This document shows, in pieces, positions 10,042 to 21,817 of a DNA stretch of 64,000 nucleotides. This DNA is from Lysobacterales bacterium (GTDB lineage: Bacteria; Pseudomonadota; Gammaproteobacteria; Xanthomonadales; Xanthomonadaceae), in the NCBI GenBank assembly GCA_015655355.1, contig JAATFG010000111.1, forward strand, positions 1 to 64,000, written 5' to 3'. The position numbers and the translations under genes are program-made. The notes below the pieces were generated by a model. It saw only the letters and a list, made by a program, of their open reading frames with translations, did no database searches and was not told the DNA's origin. Positions within the stretch are counted from its first letter, which is position 1. Each line of letters opens with the position of its first letter.

Positions 10042-12807
10042 TCAGCTCAGTTGCCCGTGGCAGTGCTTGAACTTCTTGCCGCTGCCGCACGGGCACGGGT
10101 CGTTGCGGCCGACGTGGGCGAACGGGTTGCTCGCCGGCTGCGGACGCTGCTGCGCCGCGATGGCGGCCTGTTGCTGCTGCAATTGCGCGGCTTCTTCGTC
10201 GGCGCCGTAACCGCCGGCGTCGGCATGCTGGAACTGCGAGGCCTGCAGCTGTGCCGCCACCTGCGCCTGCTGCTGCGCTTCCATCTCGGCGACTTCCTCT
10301 TCGCTGCGGATGCGCACGCGCGCCAGCAAGGTGGTCACTTCGCGCTTGACGTTCTCCAGCATCTCGCTGAACAACTCGAAGGCTTCCTTCTTGTATTCCT
10401 GCTTCGGCTGCTTCTGCGCGTAGCCGCGCAGGTGGATGCCCTGGCGCAGGTAGTCCATGCGCGCGAGGTGTTCCTTCCAGCCCTTGTCGAGCACGCTCAG
10501 CATCACGTGCTTTTCCAGCATGCGCATGGTCTCGGCGCCGACCGCCTGTTCCTTCGCGTCGAAGTGCGCGGCGACCGCGTCCTGCACGCGCTGGCCGATG
10601 CGCTCGGCATCCAGCTCGCCGTCTTCCTGCGGCCACTGCACGAGCGGCAGGTCGACACCGAACTCGGCCGCCAGCTCGGCCTGCAGGCCGGGCAGGTCCC
10701 ATTGTTCGTCGATCGATTCGGCCGGCACGTAGCGCACCACGGCCGTGGCGACCACGTCCTCGCGGATGCCATCAATGTTGTCCTTGACCGATTCGGCTTC
10801 GAGCAGTTCGTCGCGCTGGGCGTAGATCACCTTGCGCTGGTCGTTGTTGACGTCGTCGAAGTCGAGCAGGTTCTTGCGGATGTCGAAGTTGTGCGCCTCG
10901 ACCTTGCGCTGCGCCTTCTCGATCTGGCGGGTGACCAGGCGGTCCTCGATCACGTCGTCTTCCTTCATGCCGATCAGGCGCATCGCCTTCTGCACCCAAT
11001 CCGACGCGAAGATGCGCATCAGGTTGTCTTCCAGCGACAGGTAGAAGCGCGACGAACCCGGGTCGCCCTGGCGGCCGGAACGGCCGCGCAGCTGGTTGTC
11101 GATGCGCCGGCTTTCATGGCGCTCGGTGCCGATGATGTGCAGGCCGCCGGCATCCTTCACTTGTTCGTGGCGCTGCTTCCATGCTTCGCGCACCGCGGCC
11201 TTCTGTTCGTCGCCCGCCCCGCTTTCACCGGATTTATCGCCAAGCGCCTGCAATTCGGCTTCGAGCGAACCGCCCAGGACGATGTCGGTGCCGCGACCGG
11301 CCATGTTGGTGGCGATCGTCACCGCGCCCGGACGGCCGGCATTGGCGACGATGTGCGCTTCGCGCTCGTGCTGCTTGGCATTGAGCACTTCGTGCTGCAC
11401 GCCGGCATTGCGCAGGAAGTCGCTGAGCATTTCCGACACTTCCACCGAGGTGGTGCCGACCAGTACCGGCTGGCCGCGCTTGTAGCACTCCTGGATGTCG
11501 GCCAGCACCGCCTTGAACTTGCCGTCGCGGTTGAGGAACACCTGGTCCGGCGAATCCTTGCGGATGGTCGGCCGGTTCGGCGGGATGACCACCACTTCGA
11601 GGCCGTAGATGCTCTGGAATTCGTAGGCTTCGGTGTCCGCGGTGCCGGTCATGCCCGACAGCTTCTTGTACATGCGGAACAGGTTCTGGAAGGTGATGCT
11701 GGCCAGCGTCTGGTTCTCGCGCTGCACCGCCACGCCTTCCTTCGCCTCGACCGCCTGGTGCAGGCCGTCGGACCAGCGCCGGCCCAGCAGGGTGCGGCCG
11801 GTGAATTCGTCGACGATCACCACTTCGCCATCGCGCACGAGGTAATCGACGTCGCGCTGGTAGATCGCGTGCGCGCGCAGCGCCGCATTGAGGTGGTGCA
11901 CCACGCCGAGGTTCTGCGGCGCGTACAGATTGTCGTCCTCGCCCTGCAGGATGCCGGCCTGGTGCAGCAATTGCTCGGCATGTTCCTGGCCCGCTTCGGA
12001 CAGGTAGACCTGCTTGCTCTTCTCGTCGACCCAGAAATCGCCCTCGCCTTCCTCGGTCGCCTGCTTGCTCAGCTTCGGCACGATCTGGTTGACCCGCGCG
12101 TACAGCTCCGGCGATTCGTCGGCCGGGCCGGAAATGATCAGCGGCGTGCGCGCCTCGTCGATCAGGATGCTGTCCACTTCGTCGACGATGGCGTAGTTCA
12201 ACTCGCGCTGGTAGCGCTCCTGCTTGGACATCGCCATGTTGTCGCGCAGGTAGTCGAAGCCGAATTCGTTGTTGGTGCCGTAGGTGATGTCGGCGGCATA
12301 CGCTTCGTGCTTGTCGCCGTGCGGCATGCCCGGATACACCACGCCGACGCCCAGGCCCAGCCAGTTGTACAGCTTGCCCATCTGCGCGGCGTCGCGGCGG
12401 GCGAGGTAGTCGTTGACGGTGACGACGTGCACGCCCTTGCCTTCCAGCGCGTTGAGGTACACCGGCAACGTGGCGACCAGGGTCTTGCCTTCGCCGGTGC
12501 GCATTTCCGCGATCTTGCCCAGGTGCAGGACCATGCCGCCGATCAACTGCACGTCGTAATGACGCATGCCGAGCACGCGCTTGCTCGCCTCGCGGCAAAC
12601 GGCGAAGGCTTCGGGCAGGATCTTGTCCAGGGTCTCGCCGCCGGCGATGCGCTGCTTGAATTCGCCGGTCTTGGCCTGAAGCTGCTCATCGGAAAGCTTT
12701 TCCAGCTCCGCTTCCTGCGCATTGATCCGGACGACGATGCGCTGCAACTGCTTCAGCAGGCGCTCGTTGCGGCTGCCGAAAACGCGGGTAAGCAAGCTGT
12801 TGATCAT
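10042..12807 (-). CDS. secA: Preprotein translocase ATPase SecA
   Basis: 921 aa; [22 protein letters not shown]..., [15 protein letters not shown]-terminal zinc motif [15 protein letters not shown]. Confidence 0.98.
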   Translation of the reverse strand: MINSLLTRVFGSRNERLLKQLQRIVVRINAQEAELEKLSDEQLQAKTGEFKQRIAGGETLDKILPEAFAVCREASKRVLGMRHYDVQLIGGMVLHLGKIAEMRTGEGKTLVATLPVYLNALEGKGVHVVTVNDYLARRDAAQMGKLYNWLGLGVGVVYPGMPHGDKHEAYAADITYGTNNEFGFDYLRDNMAMSKQERYQRELNYAIVDEVDSILIDEARTPLIISGPADESPELYARVNQIVPKLSKQATEEGEGDFWVDEKSKQVYLSEAGQEHAEQLLHQAGILQGEDDNLYAPQNLGVVHHLNAALRAHAIYQRDVDYLVRDGEVVIVDEFTGRTLLGRRWSDGLHQAVEAKEGVAVQRENQTLASITFQNLFRMYKKLSGMTGTADTEAYEFQSIYGLEVVVIPPNRPTIRKDSPDQVFLNRDGKFKAVLADIQECYKRGQPVLVGTTSVEVSEMLSDFLRNAGVQHEVLNAKQHEREAHIVANAGRPGAVTIATNMAGRGTDIVLGGSLEAELQALGDKSGESGAGDEQKAAVREAWKQRHEQVKDAGGLHIIGTERHESRRIDNQLRGRSGRQGDPGSSRFYLSLEDNLMRIFASDWVQKAMRLIGMKEDDVIEDRLVTRQIEKAQRKVEAHNFDIRKNLLDFDDVNNDQRKVIYAQRDELLEAESVKDNIDGIREDVVATAVVRYVPAESIDEQWDLPGLQAELAAEFGVDLPLVQWPQEDGELDAERIGQRVQDAVAAHFDAKEQAVGAETMRMLEKHVMLSVLDKGWKEHLARMDYLRQGIHLRGYAQKQPKQEYKKEAFELFSEMLENVKREVTTLLARVRIRSEEEVAEMEAQQQAQVAAQLQASQFQHADAGGYGADEEAAQLQQQQAAIAAQQRPQPASNPFAHVGRNDPCPCGSGKKFKHCHGQLS

Positions 12808-12884
12808 TTCGTGCTTTCTTCTGGGAACCGGTAGGAAACGGAGCTGGCCGGGGAACCAAACAGGGCGCGGGCGCCGAAGTTCTG

Positions 12885-12913
12885 AAACAAAACAGGGCGC
12901 AAGCGCCCTGTTC
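12885..12913 (-). terminator. Rho-independent terminator of the M23 peptidase gene
   Basis: Minus strand AACAGGGCGCTTGCGCCCTGTTTTGTTT: perfect hairpin followed by a T-rich tract. Confidence 0.75.
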
Positions 12914-13097
12914 CTTCACGGACAAACTCTTATTGTAACTGGTGGCGGCGGCACGGGGATTCAAGTCGCTGCGAAGGGCCAGACCGGGGCTCGCCGGGCT
13001 GGAAACCGCATTCGACATTCACCGCCGCGCTGGTCCGGCACGCACAACGCGCAGGTGCTCGCCACGCCTGCGCGGCATGCCGCGCAAACAGGCGGAC

Positions 13098-14048
13098 TCA
13101 CCCATGCCCGATCAGGTCCATCGGGTTGTGCGGGCCGATGAACTTGCCCGGATTGACCGCCACGCCATTGAGACGGACTTCAAAATGCACGTGCGGACCG
13201 GTCGAATGGCCGGTGGAGCCGGCCTTGGCCACTTCATCGCCGGCATGGACGAGGTCGCCGACCTTCACTTCGAGCTCGGAATTGTGGCCGTAACGCGTGG
13301 TGTAGCCATTGCCGTGGTCGACTTCGACCAGGTTGCCGTAGCCGCCGCGCGGCCCCGCCCAGATCACCACGCCGCCGGCGACCACGTGCACCGGATCGCC
13401 GTAATTGGCCTTGAAATCGAAGCCCTGGTGGTTCTCGCCGCCACGCCCGAACGGATCGGCGCGACCGCCGAAGCCGGAAGTGACGTAGCTGTTGATCGGC
13501 GCACCGGACGGGATGACGCTGTTGTCCAGCTTGCGGTTGTCCAGCAGGGTGCCGAGCACCGACAGTTGACTGTCGGCCTGTTTGTAGGTGGCCTCGAGCT
13601 GGCTCAGGTTCTTCTTCAGGTCGCCCGGCGGCATGTCCTGCGGCACGTCGTCGTCGCCATCGCCGACGCCCACCGGTTCATCGAAATTGAATTCGCCGTC
13701 ATCGAGCTTGCCCATCCGGGTCAGGCGTTGGCCGAGCGCGTTCAGTCGATTGGCCTGCGCCTGCAGTTCGCCCAGGCGTGCAGCCAGCGCGTTCACTTCC
13801 TGCTGCGAATCGTGGCGGACCTTGTCCAGGTCTGCCTGCTGCTGCACGACCCGCGTCTGCAGCGCATGCATCTGGCCCATGCCGACAAAGCTGCGGCTGG
13901 CCACGCCGGCGCCGATGCCGGCGACCATCAACACGACGGCGCTGGCCAACGGGCGGTAATGCAGGTTGTAGCGCACCTTGTAGCTCAGGTGTGCGGCGCC
14001 GTAGGCCAACCAGCCGCGCGATTTGTATACGATGTCTTGAAAGCTCAT
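13098..14048 (-). CDS. M23 family metallopeptidase, membrane-anchored with coiled-coil region
   Basis: MSFQDIVYKSRGWLAYGAAHLSYKV...LMVAGIGAG...; C-terminal HQGFDFKANYGDPVHVVAGGVVIWAG...YTTRYGHNSELEVKVGD...HVHFEVRLNG. Confidence 0.9.
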   Translation of the reverse strand: MSFQDIVYKSRGWLAYGAAHLSYKVRYNLHYRPLASAVVLMVAGIGAGVASRSFVGMGQMHALQTRVVQQQADLDKVRHDSQQEVNALAARLGELQAQANRLNALGQRLTRMGKLDDGEFNFDEPVGVGDGDDDVPQDMPPGDLKKNLSQLEATYKQADSQLSVLGTLLDNRKLDNSVIPSGAPINSYVTSGFGGRADPFGRGGENHQGFDFKANYGDPVHVVAGGVVIWAGPRGGYGNLVEVDHGNGYTTRYGHNSELEVKVGDLVHAGDEVAKAGSTGHSTGPHVHFEVRLNGVAVNPGKFIGPHNPMDLIGHG

Positions 14049-14058
14049 GTGCATACCG

Positions 14059-14526
14059 ATGTCAGACTCGAAATCCCCGCCAAAACCGCGTACTGCGTCG
14101 TCCCCGGTGACGGCGCTCGACGCCGCCCTGTCCGGTTCCGCCGCCGCGCCGTTGCGCCGAGCCTTGCAGCTCGATGCACTGGAACAGCAACTTCGCCCCC
14201 TTCTGCCCCCATCACTGGCCGCGCACTGCCGTCTGGCCAACGTCACTGCCGACAAACTGGTCTTTCTGGTCGATTCGCCGGTATGGAAGGCCAAACTGCG
14301 CCTGATCGCACCGCAACTCGTCGAACTGGCCCGATCCATCGGTCTGTCCGTCACCGAAGTGACGGCCAGAATGCAACTTCCAGTCCCCGCGCCCACTGGC
14401 CCCATCGCCCCCGGCCCGGCGAAGCGCCCCGTATCGGCCGCCGCGCGCGAAGCCCTGCGCACCATCCTCGACACGCTGGAAACAACGCCCCCGGCCACTT
14501 CACCCGGCCGGCGGCGGCCACGTTGA
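14059..14526 (+). CDS. dciA: DciA-like protein (DUF721)
   Basis: MSDSKSPPKPRTASS...LEQQLRPLLPPSLAAHCRLANVTADKLVFLVDSPVWKAKLRLIAPQLVELAR; DUF721 pattern and the usual secA/lpxC neighbourhood. ATG 14047 is an alternative start. Confidence 0.8.
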   Translation: MSDSKSPPKPRTASSPVTALDAALSGSAAAPLRRALQLDALEQQLRPLLPPSLAAHCRLANVTADKLVFLVDSPVWKAKLRLIAPQLVELARSIGLSVTEVTARMQLPVPAPTGPIAPGPAKRPVSAAAREALRTILDTLETTPPATSPGRRRPR

Positions 14527-14750
14527 GCGATGCCCGGGACGGATCGACTACCTCCGCCGCCGATTCACCGTGATCCCCGAATGATTCCCGCAAACCCCGG
14601 CACCAAGCAAAGGCCTGCTTCACAGTTTTGGAATTTGCCTCGGCATCAAGGCCGCCAAATTGCGCGGGACTTCCGCGACGGTCCCGCCCGGAGGCGAATA
14701 TTGCATACGCATTCAAGAGACATCGTATGGATTCCGGCGGCCGGCGCACG

Positions 14751-14776
14751 CAAAAACGCCGCCCGCGGGCGGCGTT
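14751..14776 (-). terminator. Rho-independent terminator downstream of lpxC
   Basis: Minus strand AAACGCCGCCCGCGGGCGGCGTTTTTG: perfect stem plus T-run. Confidence 0.75.
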
Positions 14777-14810
14777 TCGGAAATCTCGATGGAGAAGGAA
14801 ATCCGGGGCG

Positions 14811-15737
14811 TCAGTGCGCCAGCGCCGGCACGCCGTACACGACCGGCGATGGCTTGGCCGCCTTGCTGGCTGCGTCCTCGAAGCTGACTTCTTCCCACGC
14901 TTCGGGATGGGCCAGCAATTCGCGCACCAGCTTGTTGTTGAGCGCGTGGCCGGACTTGTAGCCCTCGTAATGGCCGAGGATGGCATGGCCGGCCAGGTAC
15001 AGGTCGCCGACCGCGTCGAGGATCTTGTGGCGCACGAACTCGTCGGCGTAACGCAGGCCGTCGTCGTTGAGCACGCGGAATTCGTCGAGCACGATCGCGT
15101 TGTCCATCGAGCCGCCGAGGCCGAGGTTGAGTTCGCGCATGTATTCAAGATCCTTCATGAAGCCGAAGGTACGCGCGCGCGACACTTCGCGGATGTAGTT
15201 GTCGGTGCTGAACTCCACTTCGGCGCGCGATTGCGATTGCGGGATCGCCGGATGGTTGAACTGCACGGTGAAACCGAGCTTGAAGCCGTCGTAGGGCGTG
15301 AAGCGGGCGACCTTGTCGCCGTCCTGCACTTCGATCGGCTGCACGATGCGGATGAACTTCTTCGCCGCATTCTGCTCGACGATGCCCGCCGACTGCAGCA
15401 GGAACACGAACGGCGCCGAGGAACCGTCCATGATCGGCAATTCCGGCGCGGAGAGTTCGACGTAGATGTTGTCCACGCCCAGGCCCGCGAGCGCGGAAAG
15501 CAGGTGCTCGACGGTCAGCACCTTGACGCCGTCGTAGCTCAGGCCGGTGCACAGGGTCACTTCGGTGACGAGCTTGCCGTCGGCCTTGAATTCGACCACC
15601 GGGTTCAAGTCAACGCGTCGGAACACCACGCCGGTATCCACCGGGGCCGGGCGCAAGGTCATGAAAACCTTTTCGCCGCTGTGCAAACCCACGCCGGTGG
15701 CGCGGATCACGTTCTTCAAGGTGCGTTGCTTGGACAT
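14811..15737 (-). CDS. lpxC: UDP-3-O-acyl-N-acetylglucosamine deacetylase
   Basis: 308 aa; [44 protein letters not shown]...[13 protein letters not shown]. Confidence 0.98.
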   Translation of the reverse strand: MSKQRTLKNVIRATGVGLHSGEKVFMTLRPAPVDTGVVFRRVDLNPVVEFKADGKLVTEVTLCTGLSYDGVKVLTVEHLLSALAGLGVDNIYVELSAPELPIMDGSSAPFVFLLQSAGIVEQNAAKKFIRIVQPIEVQDGDKVARFTPYDGFKLGFTVQFNHPAIPQSQSRAEVEFSTDNYIREVSRARTFGFMKDLEYMRELNLGLGGSMDNAIVLDEFRVLNDDGLRYADEFVRHKILDAVGDLYLAGHAILGHYEGYKSGHALNNKLVRELLAHPEAWEEVSFEDAASKAAKPSPVVYGVPALAH

Positions 15738-15968
15738 CTGGGGAATACCGGAAATTCAGACCTGCAGGAATTGTTCTTGTCGTGGACGGTCCCGGATCGC
15801 GGCGTGCAGGGCGCCGGACTGAACTGACCGGTACAGAATACCATGCATCACGGTGAATCTTAACGGAATAATTACACCGTTCCAGCAATGAAACGCGACC
15901 GCAATCCCATTCCGCTCCACCCGCATTCGGCAATTCCGCCGAAGCGCCCGCGGTGACCGGAAAATCCG

Positions 15969-15999
15969 CCGGGCAGCCCACCATGGGCGGGCTGCCCGG
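15969..15999 (-). terminator. Possible terminator/hairpin between ftsZ and lpxC
   Basis: cgggcagcccaccatgggcgggctgcccgg forms a strong stem; only a weak T-tract follows on the minus strand. Confidence 0.4.
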
Positions 16000-16074
16000 C
16001 AGCAAAGGACACGGTACTGCCTGACTGCACGGCGGGTCGCGTTGCCGCGAAACCGCCGTTTGACGCACCCTCTC

Positions 16075-17313
16075 TCAGTCGGCCTGGCGGCGCAGGAACG
16101 CCGGGATGTCCAGGTAATCGCCCGGCAGGTCCGCATGCGCATTCGACGCGGCCGGCTCGGCACCGCTGTTGCGGCGCAGGCCGAGGCCGCGGGCGACGTT
16201 CGGCTGAGCCGCCGCGACCGGCTCGTCGAAGCCTTCGACCGCCATGCCGGTGGTCGCGTCGCGCACCAGCTTGATCGGCGCACGCTGCGGTTCGCGCGGG
16301 GCGAAGCCGTCGTCGGTATTGCGCGGACGCACCGTGCGCACCGCGGTGACCCGTTCCAGTCCGGTCGCGACCACGGTCACGCGCAGTTCGTCCTTCATGC
16401 TCGGGTCCAGCGCCACGCCGACCACCACGGTCGCATCGTCGGCGGCGAAACCCTGCACGACCTGGCCGATCTCGCCGAACTCGGCCATCGTGATGTCCTG
16501 GCCGGCGGTGATGTTGACCAGGATGCCGTTGGCGCCGTGCAGGTTGACGTCGTCCAGCAGCGGGTTGTTGATCGCCGCCTCGGCCGCCGCCTGCGCGCGG
16601 TCGTCGCCGTGCGCGGTGCCGGTGCCCATCATCGCCAGGCCCATTTCGCTCATCACCGTGCGCACGTCGGCGAAGTCGACGTTGATCATGCCCGGGCGGG
16701 TGATCAGGTCGGCGATGCCCTGCACCGCGCCGAGCAGCACGTCGTTGGCGGCGCGGAACGCCTGCACCATCGTCGCGTTGCGGCCGAGCACGCTGATCAG
16801 CTTCTCGTTCGGGATGGTGATCAGCGAATCGCAATGTTCGGACAGGTTCTCGATGCCCTTGGTCGCCGCCTGCATGCGCTTGGGCATTTCCCACACGAAC
16901 GGCTTGGTGACGACCGCGACGGTGAGGATGCCCAGTTCCTTGGCGATCTGCGCGATCACCGGCGCCGCGCCGGTACCGGTGCCGCCGCCCATGCCGGCGG
17001 TGATGAACACCATGTCCGCGCCCTGCAGCGCATCCATGATCTTCTCGCGGTCTTCCAGCGCGGCCTGGCGGCCGACTTCCGGGTTCGCGCCGGCGCCCAG
17101 GCCCTTGGTCACGTTGCTGCCGAGCTGCAGTTGCACCGCCGCGCCGATGTTGCGGATCGCCTGCGCGTCGGTGTTGGCGACGACGAACTCCACGCCTTCC
17201 ACGCCGCTGTTGATCATGTGCGCGACCGCGTTGCCGCCGCCGCCGCCCACACCGATCACCTTGATCACCGCATTCGGTGCCACGTGTTCAACCATTTCGA
17301 ATTGATTTGCCAT
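16075..17313 (-). CDS. ftsZ: Cell division GTPase FtsZ
   Basis: 412 aa; GGGTGTGAAP tubulin signature; C-terminal DYLDIPAFLRRQAD. Confidence 0.98.
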   Translation of the reverse strand: MANQFEMVEHVAPNAVIKVIGVGGGGGNAVAHMINSGVEGVEFVVANTDAQAIRNIGAAVQLQLGSNVTKGLGAGANPEVGRQAALEDREKIMDALQGADMVFITAGMGGGTGTGAAPVIAQIAKELGILTVAVVTKPFVWEMPKRMQAATKGIENLSEHCDSLITIPNEKLISVLGRNATMVQAFRAANDVLLGAVQGIADLITRPGMINVDFADVRTVMSEMGLAMMGTGTAHGDDRAQAAAEAAINNPLLDDVNLHGANGILVNITAGQDITMAEFGEIGQVVQGFAADDATVVVGVALDPSMKDELRVTVVATGLERVTAVRTVRPRNTDDGFAPREPQRAPIKLVRDATTGMAVEGFDEPVAAAQPNVARGLGLRRNSGAEPAASNAHADLPGDYLDIPAFLRRQAD

Positions 17314-17458
17314 GTCCGTGTCCTCGTAGATTTTTTATGTAGTGCTTCGGGGGAATTGCACTGGGTTTGTTGTTGGAGTGCGGCGGCAACCCGGGAACCG
17401 CCTGCACCCTTGCTTCTCGTCAAACTGAACTCGTCGAACTCGTAACCGCCCAAACGCC

Positions 17459-18694
17459 TCAAAACTCGCCGCTGTACCAGTTCTTCAATTTCTTGAAGAA
17501 GGTACCGGCCTTGCCGGTCGGCAAACTCGGCCTTCGCGGGTGCTCGATCTGGCTGCCCATCAGCAGCAGGCCGATGCCGGTGGCGTGTACCGGATTGCCG
17601 ACCACTTCGCCCAATCCGGTCACGTGCTGCGGGATGCCGATGCGCACCGGCATCTGCAACATCTCTTCGGCCAGTTCGACCACGCCTTCCATCTTCGAGG
17701 CGCCGCCGGTCAGGACCATGCCGGCGCGCACCAGTTCCTCGAAACCGCTGCGGCGCAATTCGGCCTGCACCATCTCGAAGATTTCCTCGTAGCGGCCCTG
17801 CACCGCCTGCGCCAGCGCGTGGCGCGGCAACCGCCGCGGCGGACGGTCGCCGACGCTTGGCACCTGGATCGTTTCTTCGGCGGTGGCGAACTGCGCCAGC
17901 GCGCAGGCGTAGCGCACCTTGATCTGCTCGGCTTCCGGCGTCGGCGTGCGCAGCATGTGCGCGATGTCGTTGGTGACGTGGTCGCCGGCGATCGGCAGCG
18001 ACGCGGTGTGGCAGATCGCGCCCTGCACGAACACCGCGATGTCGGTGGTGCCCGCGCCGATGTCGACGAGGACGACGCCGAGTTCGCGCTCGTCCGGGGT
18101 CAGTACCGCGGTGCTCGATGCCAGCGGCGACAAGATCAGATTGTCGATCTGCAGGCCGCAACGCTGCACGCACTTGCTGATGTTGGCCGCCGCCGATTGC
18201 GCGCAGACCACGAGGTGCGCATGCACCTCCAGGCGCACGCCGGTCATGCCGACCGGGTTGCGGATGCCTTCCTGCGAATTGTCCAGCACGTATTCGCGCG
18301 GAATCGCGTGCAGGATGCGCTGGTCGGCCGGGATCGCCACGGCCTTGGCCGCTTCGAGCACGCGGTCGAGGTCGTTCCAGGTCACCTCGCCGTCGCGGAT
18401 CGGCACGATGCCCGGCGAGTTCTTGCACGCCACGTGGTTGCCGGAAATCGACGCGTACACCGAGCTGATCTCGCAGCCGGCCATCAATTCCGCTTCTTCC
18501 ACAGCGCGCTGGATCGACTGCACCGTCGATTCGATGTCCACCACCACGCCGCGCTTCAACCCGCGCGATTCGTGGGTGCCGATGCCGATCACCTCGATCG
18601 GGTTGCCCGGCGTGTATTCGCCGACCAGCGCGCTGACCTTGGAGGTGCCGATGTCGAGTCCGACGATCAGCGATTTGTCGCCTTTCCTGCTCAT
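17459..18694 (-). CDS. ftsA: Cell division protein FtsA
   Basis: 411 aa; KSLIVGLDIGTSKVSALVGEY..., actin-like ATPase blocks. Confidence 0.98.
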   Translation of the reverse strand: MSRKGDKSLIVGLDIGTSKVSALVGEYTPGNPIEVIGIGTHESRGLKRGVVVDIESTVQSIQRAVEEAELMAGCEISSVYASISGNHVACKNSPGIVPIRDGEVTWNDLDRVLEAAKAVAIPADQRILHAIPREYVLDNSQEGIRNPVGMTGVRLEVHAHLVVCAQSAAANISKCVQRCGLQIDNLILSPLASSTAVLTPDERELGVVLVDIGAGTTDIAVFVQGAICHTASLPIAGDHVTNDIAHMLRTPTPEAEQIKVRYACALAQFATAEETIQVPSVGDRPPRRLPRHALAQAVQGRYEEIFEMVQAELRRSGFEELVRAGMVLTGGASKMEGVVELAEEMLQMPVRIGIPQHVTGLGEVVGNPVHATGIGLLLMGSQIEHPRRPSLPTGKAGTFFKKLKNWYSGEF

Positions 18695-19416
18695 GTCCCT
18701 GCCTTCACTTCAGTGGCCGGCGGGGCCTTGCCCCAACTCAGCGCAAACCCATTGGTGTAACGCAAATCCGCGCGTTGCAGCAGCACGTTCTTGGCCAGCA
18801 ATTGCGGCAGCAGGCGCGCGAAGCGGCTGATGCGCGGACGCGCATCGTCGCGGCCGACGACCACTTCGATGCCGTCGCTCAAGTCCAGCGAGCAACTGCC
18901 GCGCTGGTCCATGCGCAGCGTGCGCACGTCCAGCCCGAGCGGCGCGAACATCTGCTTCGATTCGTTGTAGAGGGCGACCACGTCGGCCACTTCCGTTTCC
19001 GGCCCGCCGAGCTGCGGCATGCTGCTGACGTCGACGTTCTTGGGCAGCGGATACAGGCGGCCGGCGGCAGTCAACAACTTGTCCTCGTCCCAGCGCGCGA
19101 ACGGCTGGTGCTCGACGATGTCGATGTCCAGCACGTTCGGCCAGCGCTTGCGCACGTCGGCCTTCTCGACCCACGGCAACTGTTCCAGCGCGACCTGCGC
19201 GCCGGTCAGATCGACCGCGAAGAAACCGCGCTGCGCATACGGCAGCAGCGCCGTGCGGATCGACTGCGGATCGACGCGCTGCAGGCTGCCGTGCACGCGC
19301 AGGGTCGTCAGCGGCCAGCGCTGTGCGCCGACCCAACCCTTCAGCACGGCCAACGGCGGCACCACCACGAAGGCGATGGCCAGCAGCCACACGGCGATGC
19401 GCAGCGCGACGTTCAT
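18691..19416 (-). CDS. ftsQ: Cell division protein FtsQ
   Basis: [60 protein letters not shown] (POTRA); ATGA overlap with ddl. Confidence 0.93.
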   Translation of the reverse strand: MNVALRIAVWLLAIAFVVVPPLAVLKGWVGAQRWPLTTLRVHGSLQRVDPQSIRTALLPYAQRGFFAVDLTGAQVALEQLPWVEKADVRKRWPNVLDIDIVEHQPFARWDEDKLLTAAGRLYPLPKNVDVSSMPQLGGPETEVADVVALYNESKQMFAPLGLDVRTLRMDQRGSCSLDLSDGIEVVVGRDDARPRISRFARLLPQLLAKNVLLQRADLRYTNGFALSWGKAPPATEVKAGT

Positions 19417-20372
19417 CCGCGTGCCACCTCCACGGTCTGTTCGAGAATCCGCCAGCACAGTTCCTCGAAATCCACGCCGACCTGCTTCGCTGCCTTCGGC
19501 ACCAGCGAATGGCTGGTCATGCCCGGCGCGGTGTTGACTTCGAGCAGGTGGAACGTGCCGGTCGCCCGATCGCGCATCACGTCCACGCGGCCCCAGCCGC
19601 TGCAATCGGCCGCCGCGAACGCCGCACCGACGATGCGGCGCAGTTCCGCTTCATCGTCGCCATCGAGTCCCGGGCAAAGATATTGCGTGTCCTCGGCGAC
19701 GTACTTGGCGTGGTAGTCGTACCACTGGCCCTTGGGCACGATGCGGATCGACGGCAGCACCACGCCACCGAGCACGCCGACGGTGAGTTCGTCGCCGACC
19801 ACCATCTGTTCCATCAGCATTTCACCGGCGTAATTCGCCGCAAATTCGATTGCCGGTTGCAAATCCGCCGCGATGAGCACGCGGAACGCACCAACGCTGC
19901 TGCCTTCGTTCGACGGCTTCACGAACACCGGGAAACCCAGTTCCAGCGCGGCCGCATGCAAGTCGCCGCCTTGCGCGATGCGCCTGAACCGCGGCGTCGG
20001 CAGGCCGGCGGCGATCCACACCTGCTTGGTGCGGATCTTGTCCAGGGTCAACGCGCTGCCGAGCACGCCCGGGCCGGTGTATGGCACCTTCAACGCTTCG
20101 AGCAGGCCTTGCAGCACGCCGTTCTCGCCGTCGCCGCCATGCAGGATGTTGAACACGCGGTCGATCTTGCCGGCGCGGATTTCATCGATCAGCGCACCGA
20201 TGCCATCGACCGCATGCGCATCGACGCCGCGCGCGCGCAGCGCTTCGAGCACGTTGGCGCCGGAGTTCAGCGAGACTTCGCGCTCGGACGAATCGCCGCC
20301 CATCAGCACGGCAACGCGACCGAAAGCCCCGGCATCGGTGACACCCAGCGCGGGGAACCTGACCTCGTTCAT
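19413..20372 (-). CDS. ddlB: D-alanine--D-alanine ligase
   Basis: 319 aa; [21 protein letters not shown]..., [19 protein letters not shown]. Confidence 0.97.
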   Translation of the reverse strand: MNEVRFPALGVTDAGAFGRVAVLMGGDSSEREVSLNSGANVLEALRARGVDAHAVDGIGALIDEIRAGKIDRVFNILHGGDGENGVLQGLLEALKVPYTGPGVLGSALTLDKIRTKQVWIAAGLPTPRFRRIAQGGDLHAAALELGFPVFVKPSNEGSSVGAFRVLIAADLQPAIEFAANYAGEMLMEQMVVGDELTVGVLGGVVLPSIRIVPKGQWYDYHAKYVAEDTQYLCPGLDGDDEAELRRIVGAAFAAADCSGWGRVDVMRDRATGTFHLLEVNTAPGMTSHSLVPKAAKQVGVDFEELCWRILEQTVEVARG

Positions 20373-21817
20373 CGCTTCGCACCTCCGAAACCGTGCGTGG
20401 CGATGTCGTGGGCGACGTGGCTGATGTCGCCTGCCCCCATCATCAGCAGCAGGTCGCCGTCGCGCAGCACGTCCGGCAGCACGCTGGGCAGATCGGCGAC
20501 CTTGTTGACCACGACCGGCTCGTTGCGCCCGCGCGCGCGGATCGCGCGCGCCAGCGACTTGGCATCGGCACCGGCGATCGGCGCTTCGCCGGCCGGATAG
20601 ACTTCGCTCAGCACCAATGCATCGACGTCGCTCAGCACCGCGGCGAAGTTGTCGAACTGGTCGCGGGTGCGCGAGAAACGATGCGGCTGGAATGCGACCA
20701 CGAGGCGCTTGTCCGGCCAGCCGCCGCGCGCGGCGGCGAACACCGCGGCCAGTTCCTTCGGGTGATGGCCGTAGTCGTCGACGATGCGCACCTTGCCGCC
20801 TTGCGGAAGCGCGACTTCACCCAGGTCGTTGAAGCGGCGGCCGACGCCGGCGAACTTCTCCAGCGCCGCGGCGATGTGCTGCGCCGACACGCCGAGCTGC
20901 CAGCCGATCGTCGCCGCGGCCAGCGCGTTGAGCACGTTGTGCCGGCCGGCCAGCGCCAACGCGATCGGCGTGCTGGTGGCGTCGGGCAGGCGCAGGGTGA
21001 AGCGCATGCGCACGCCGTCCTGGACCACGTCCTCCGCGCGCACGTCGGCCTTGTCGTGGAAGCCGTAGGTCATCACGTGGCGCGGCGTTTCCGCAGCCAG
21101 CGCGGCCACTTCGGCATCGTCGATGCACAGCACGGCGAGGCCGTAGAACGGCAGGTGCTGCAGGAATTCGGCGAACGCCGCCTTGACCCGGGCAAAATCG
21201 CCGCCGTAGTTTTCGAGGTGATCGGCGTCGATGTTGGTGATGACCGCGATCAGCGGATTCAGGCGCAGGAAGCTGCCGTCGCTTTCGTCGGCTTCGGCCA
21301 CCAGCCACTGGCCGCTGCCGAGCTTGGCGTTGGCGCCGGCGGCGAGCAATTGGCCGCCGATGACGTAGGTCGGGTCCAGTCCACCCTCGCTCAGTACCGA
21401 CGCGATCAGGCTCGTCGTCGTGGTCTTGCCGTGGGTGCCGGCCACCGCGATGCCGCGGCGGAAGCGCATCAGCTCGGCCAGCATCGCCGCGCGCGGCACG
21501 ATCGGGATGCGCAGGCTGCGCGCTTCCATCAGTTCCGGGTTGTCGTCCTTGATCGCGCTGCTGACCACGACGCAGTCGGTGCCGAGCACGTTCGCCGCGT
21601 TGTGGCCACGCATCACCCGCGCGCCGATCGATTGCAGGCGGCGCGTGGTTTCGTTGTCGGCGTTGTCCGAGCCGGACACTTCGTAGCCGAGCGTGCACAG
21701 CACTTCGGCGATGCCGCTCATGCCGCTGCCGCCGATGCCGACGAAATGCACGCGGCGGAAGACTTCGGCAAGGTTGCCGGTGTTCTGCAAACGGCGCTCT
21801 CGCGCGGGAGACATCAT
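20369..21817 (-). CDS. murC: UDP-N-acetylmuramate--L-alanine ligase
   Basis: From [51 protein letters not shown]. The listed ORF is longer upstream. Confidence 0.97.
   Translation of the reverse strand: MMSPARERRLQNTGNLAEVFRRVHFVGIGGSGMSGIAEVLCTLGYEVSGSDNADNETTRRLQSIGARVMRGHNAANVLGTDCVVVSSAIKDDNPELMEARSLRIPIVPRAAMLAELMRFRRGIAVAGTHGKTTTTSLIASVLSEGGLDPTYVIGGQLLAAGANAKLGSGQWLVAEADESDGSFLRLNPLIAVITNIDADHLENYGGDFARVKAAFAEFLQHLPFYGLAVLCIDDAEVAALAAETPRHVMTYGFHDKADVRAEDVVQDGVRMRFTLRLPDATSTPIALALAGRHNVLNALAAATIGWQLGVSAQHIAAALEKFAGVGRRFNDLGEVALPQGGKVRIVDDYGHHPKELAAVFAAARGGWPDKRLVVAFQPHRFSRTRDQFDNFAAVLSDVDALVLSEVYPAGEAPIAGADAKSLARAIRARGRNEPVVVNKVADLPSVLPDVLRDGDLLLMMGAGDISHVAHDIATHGFGGAKR

Noticed and set aside
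9943-12834. 963-aa plus-strand ORF antisense to secA
   Set aside because: Mirror-frame ORF over a clear SecA; no recognisable domain.
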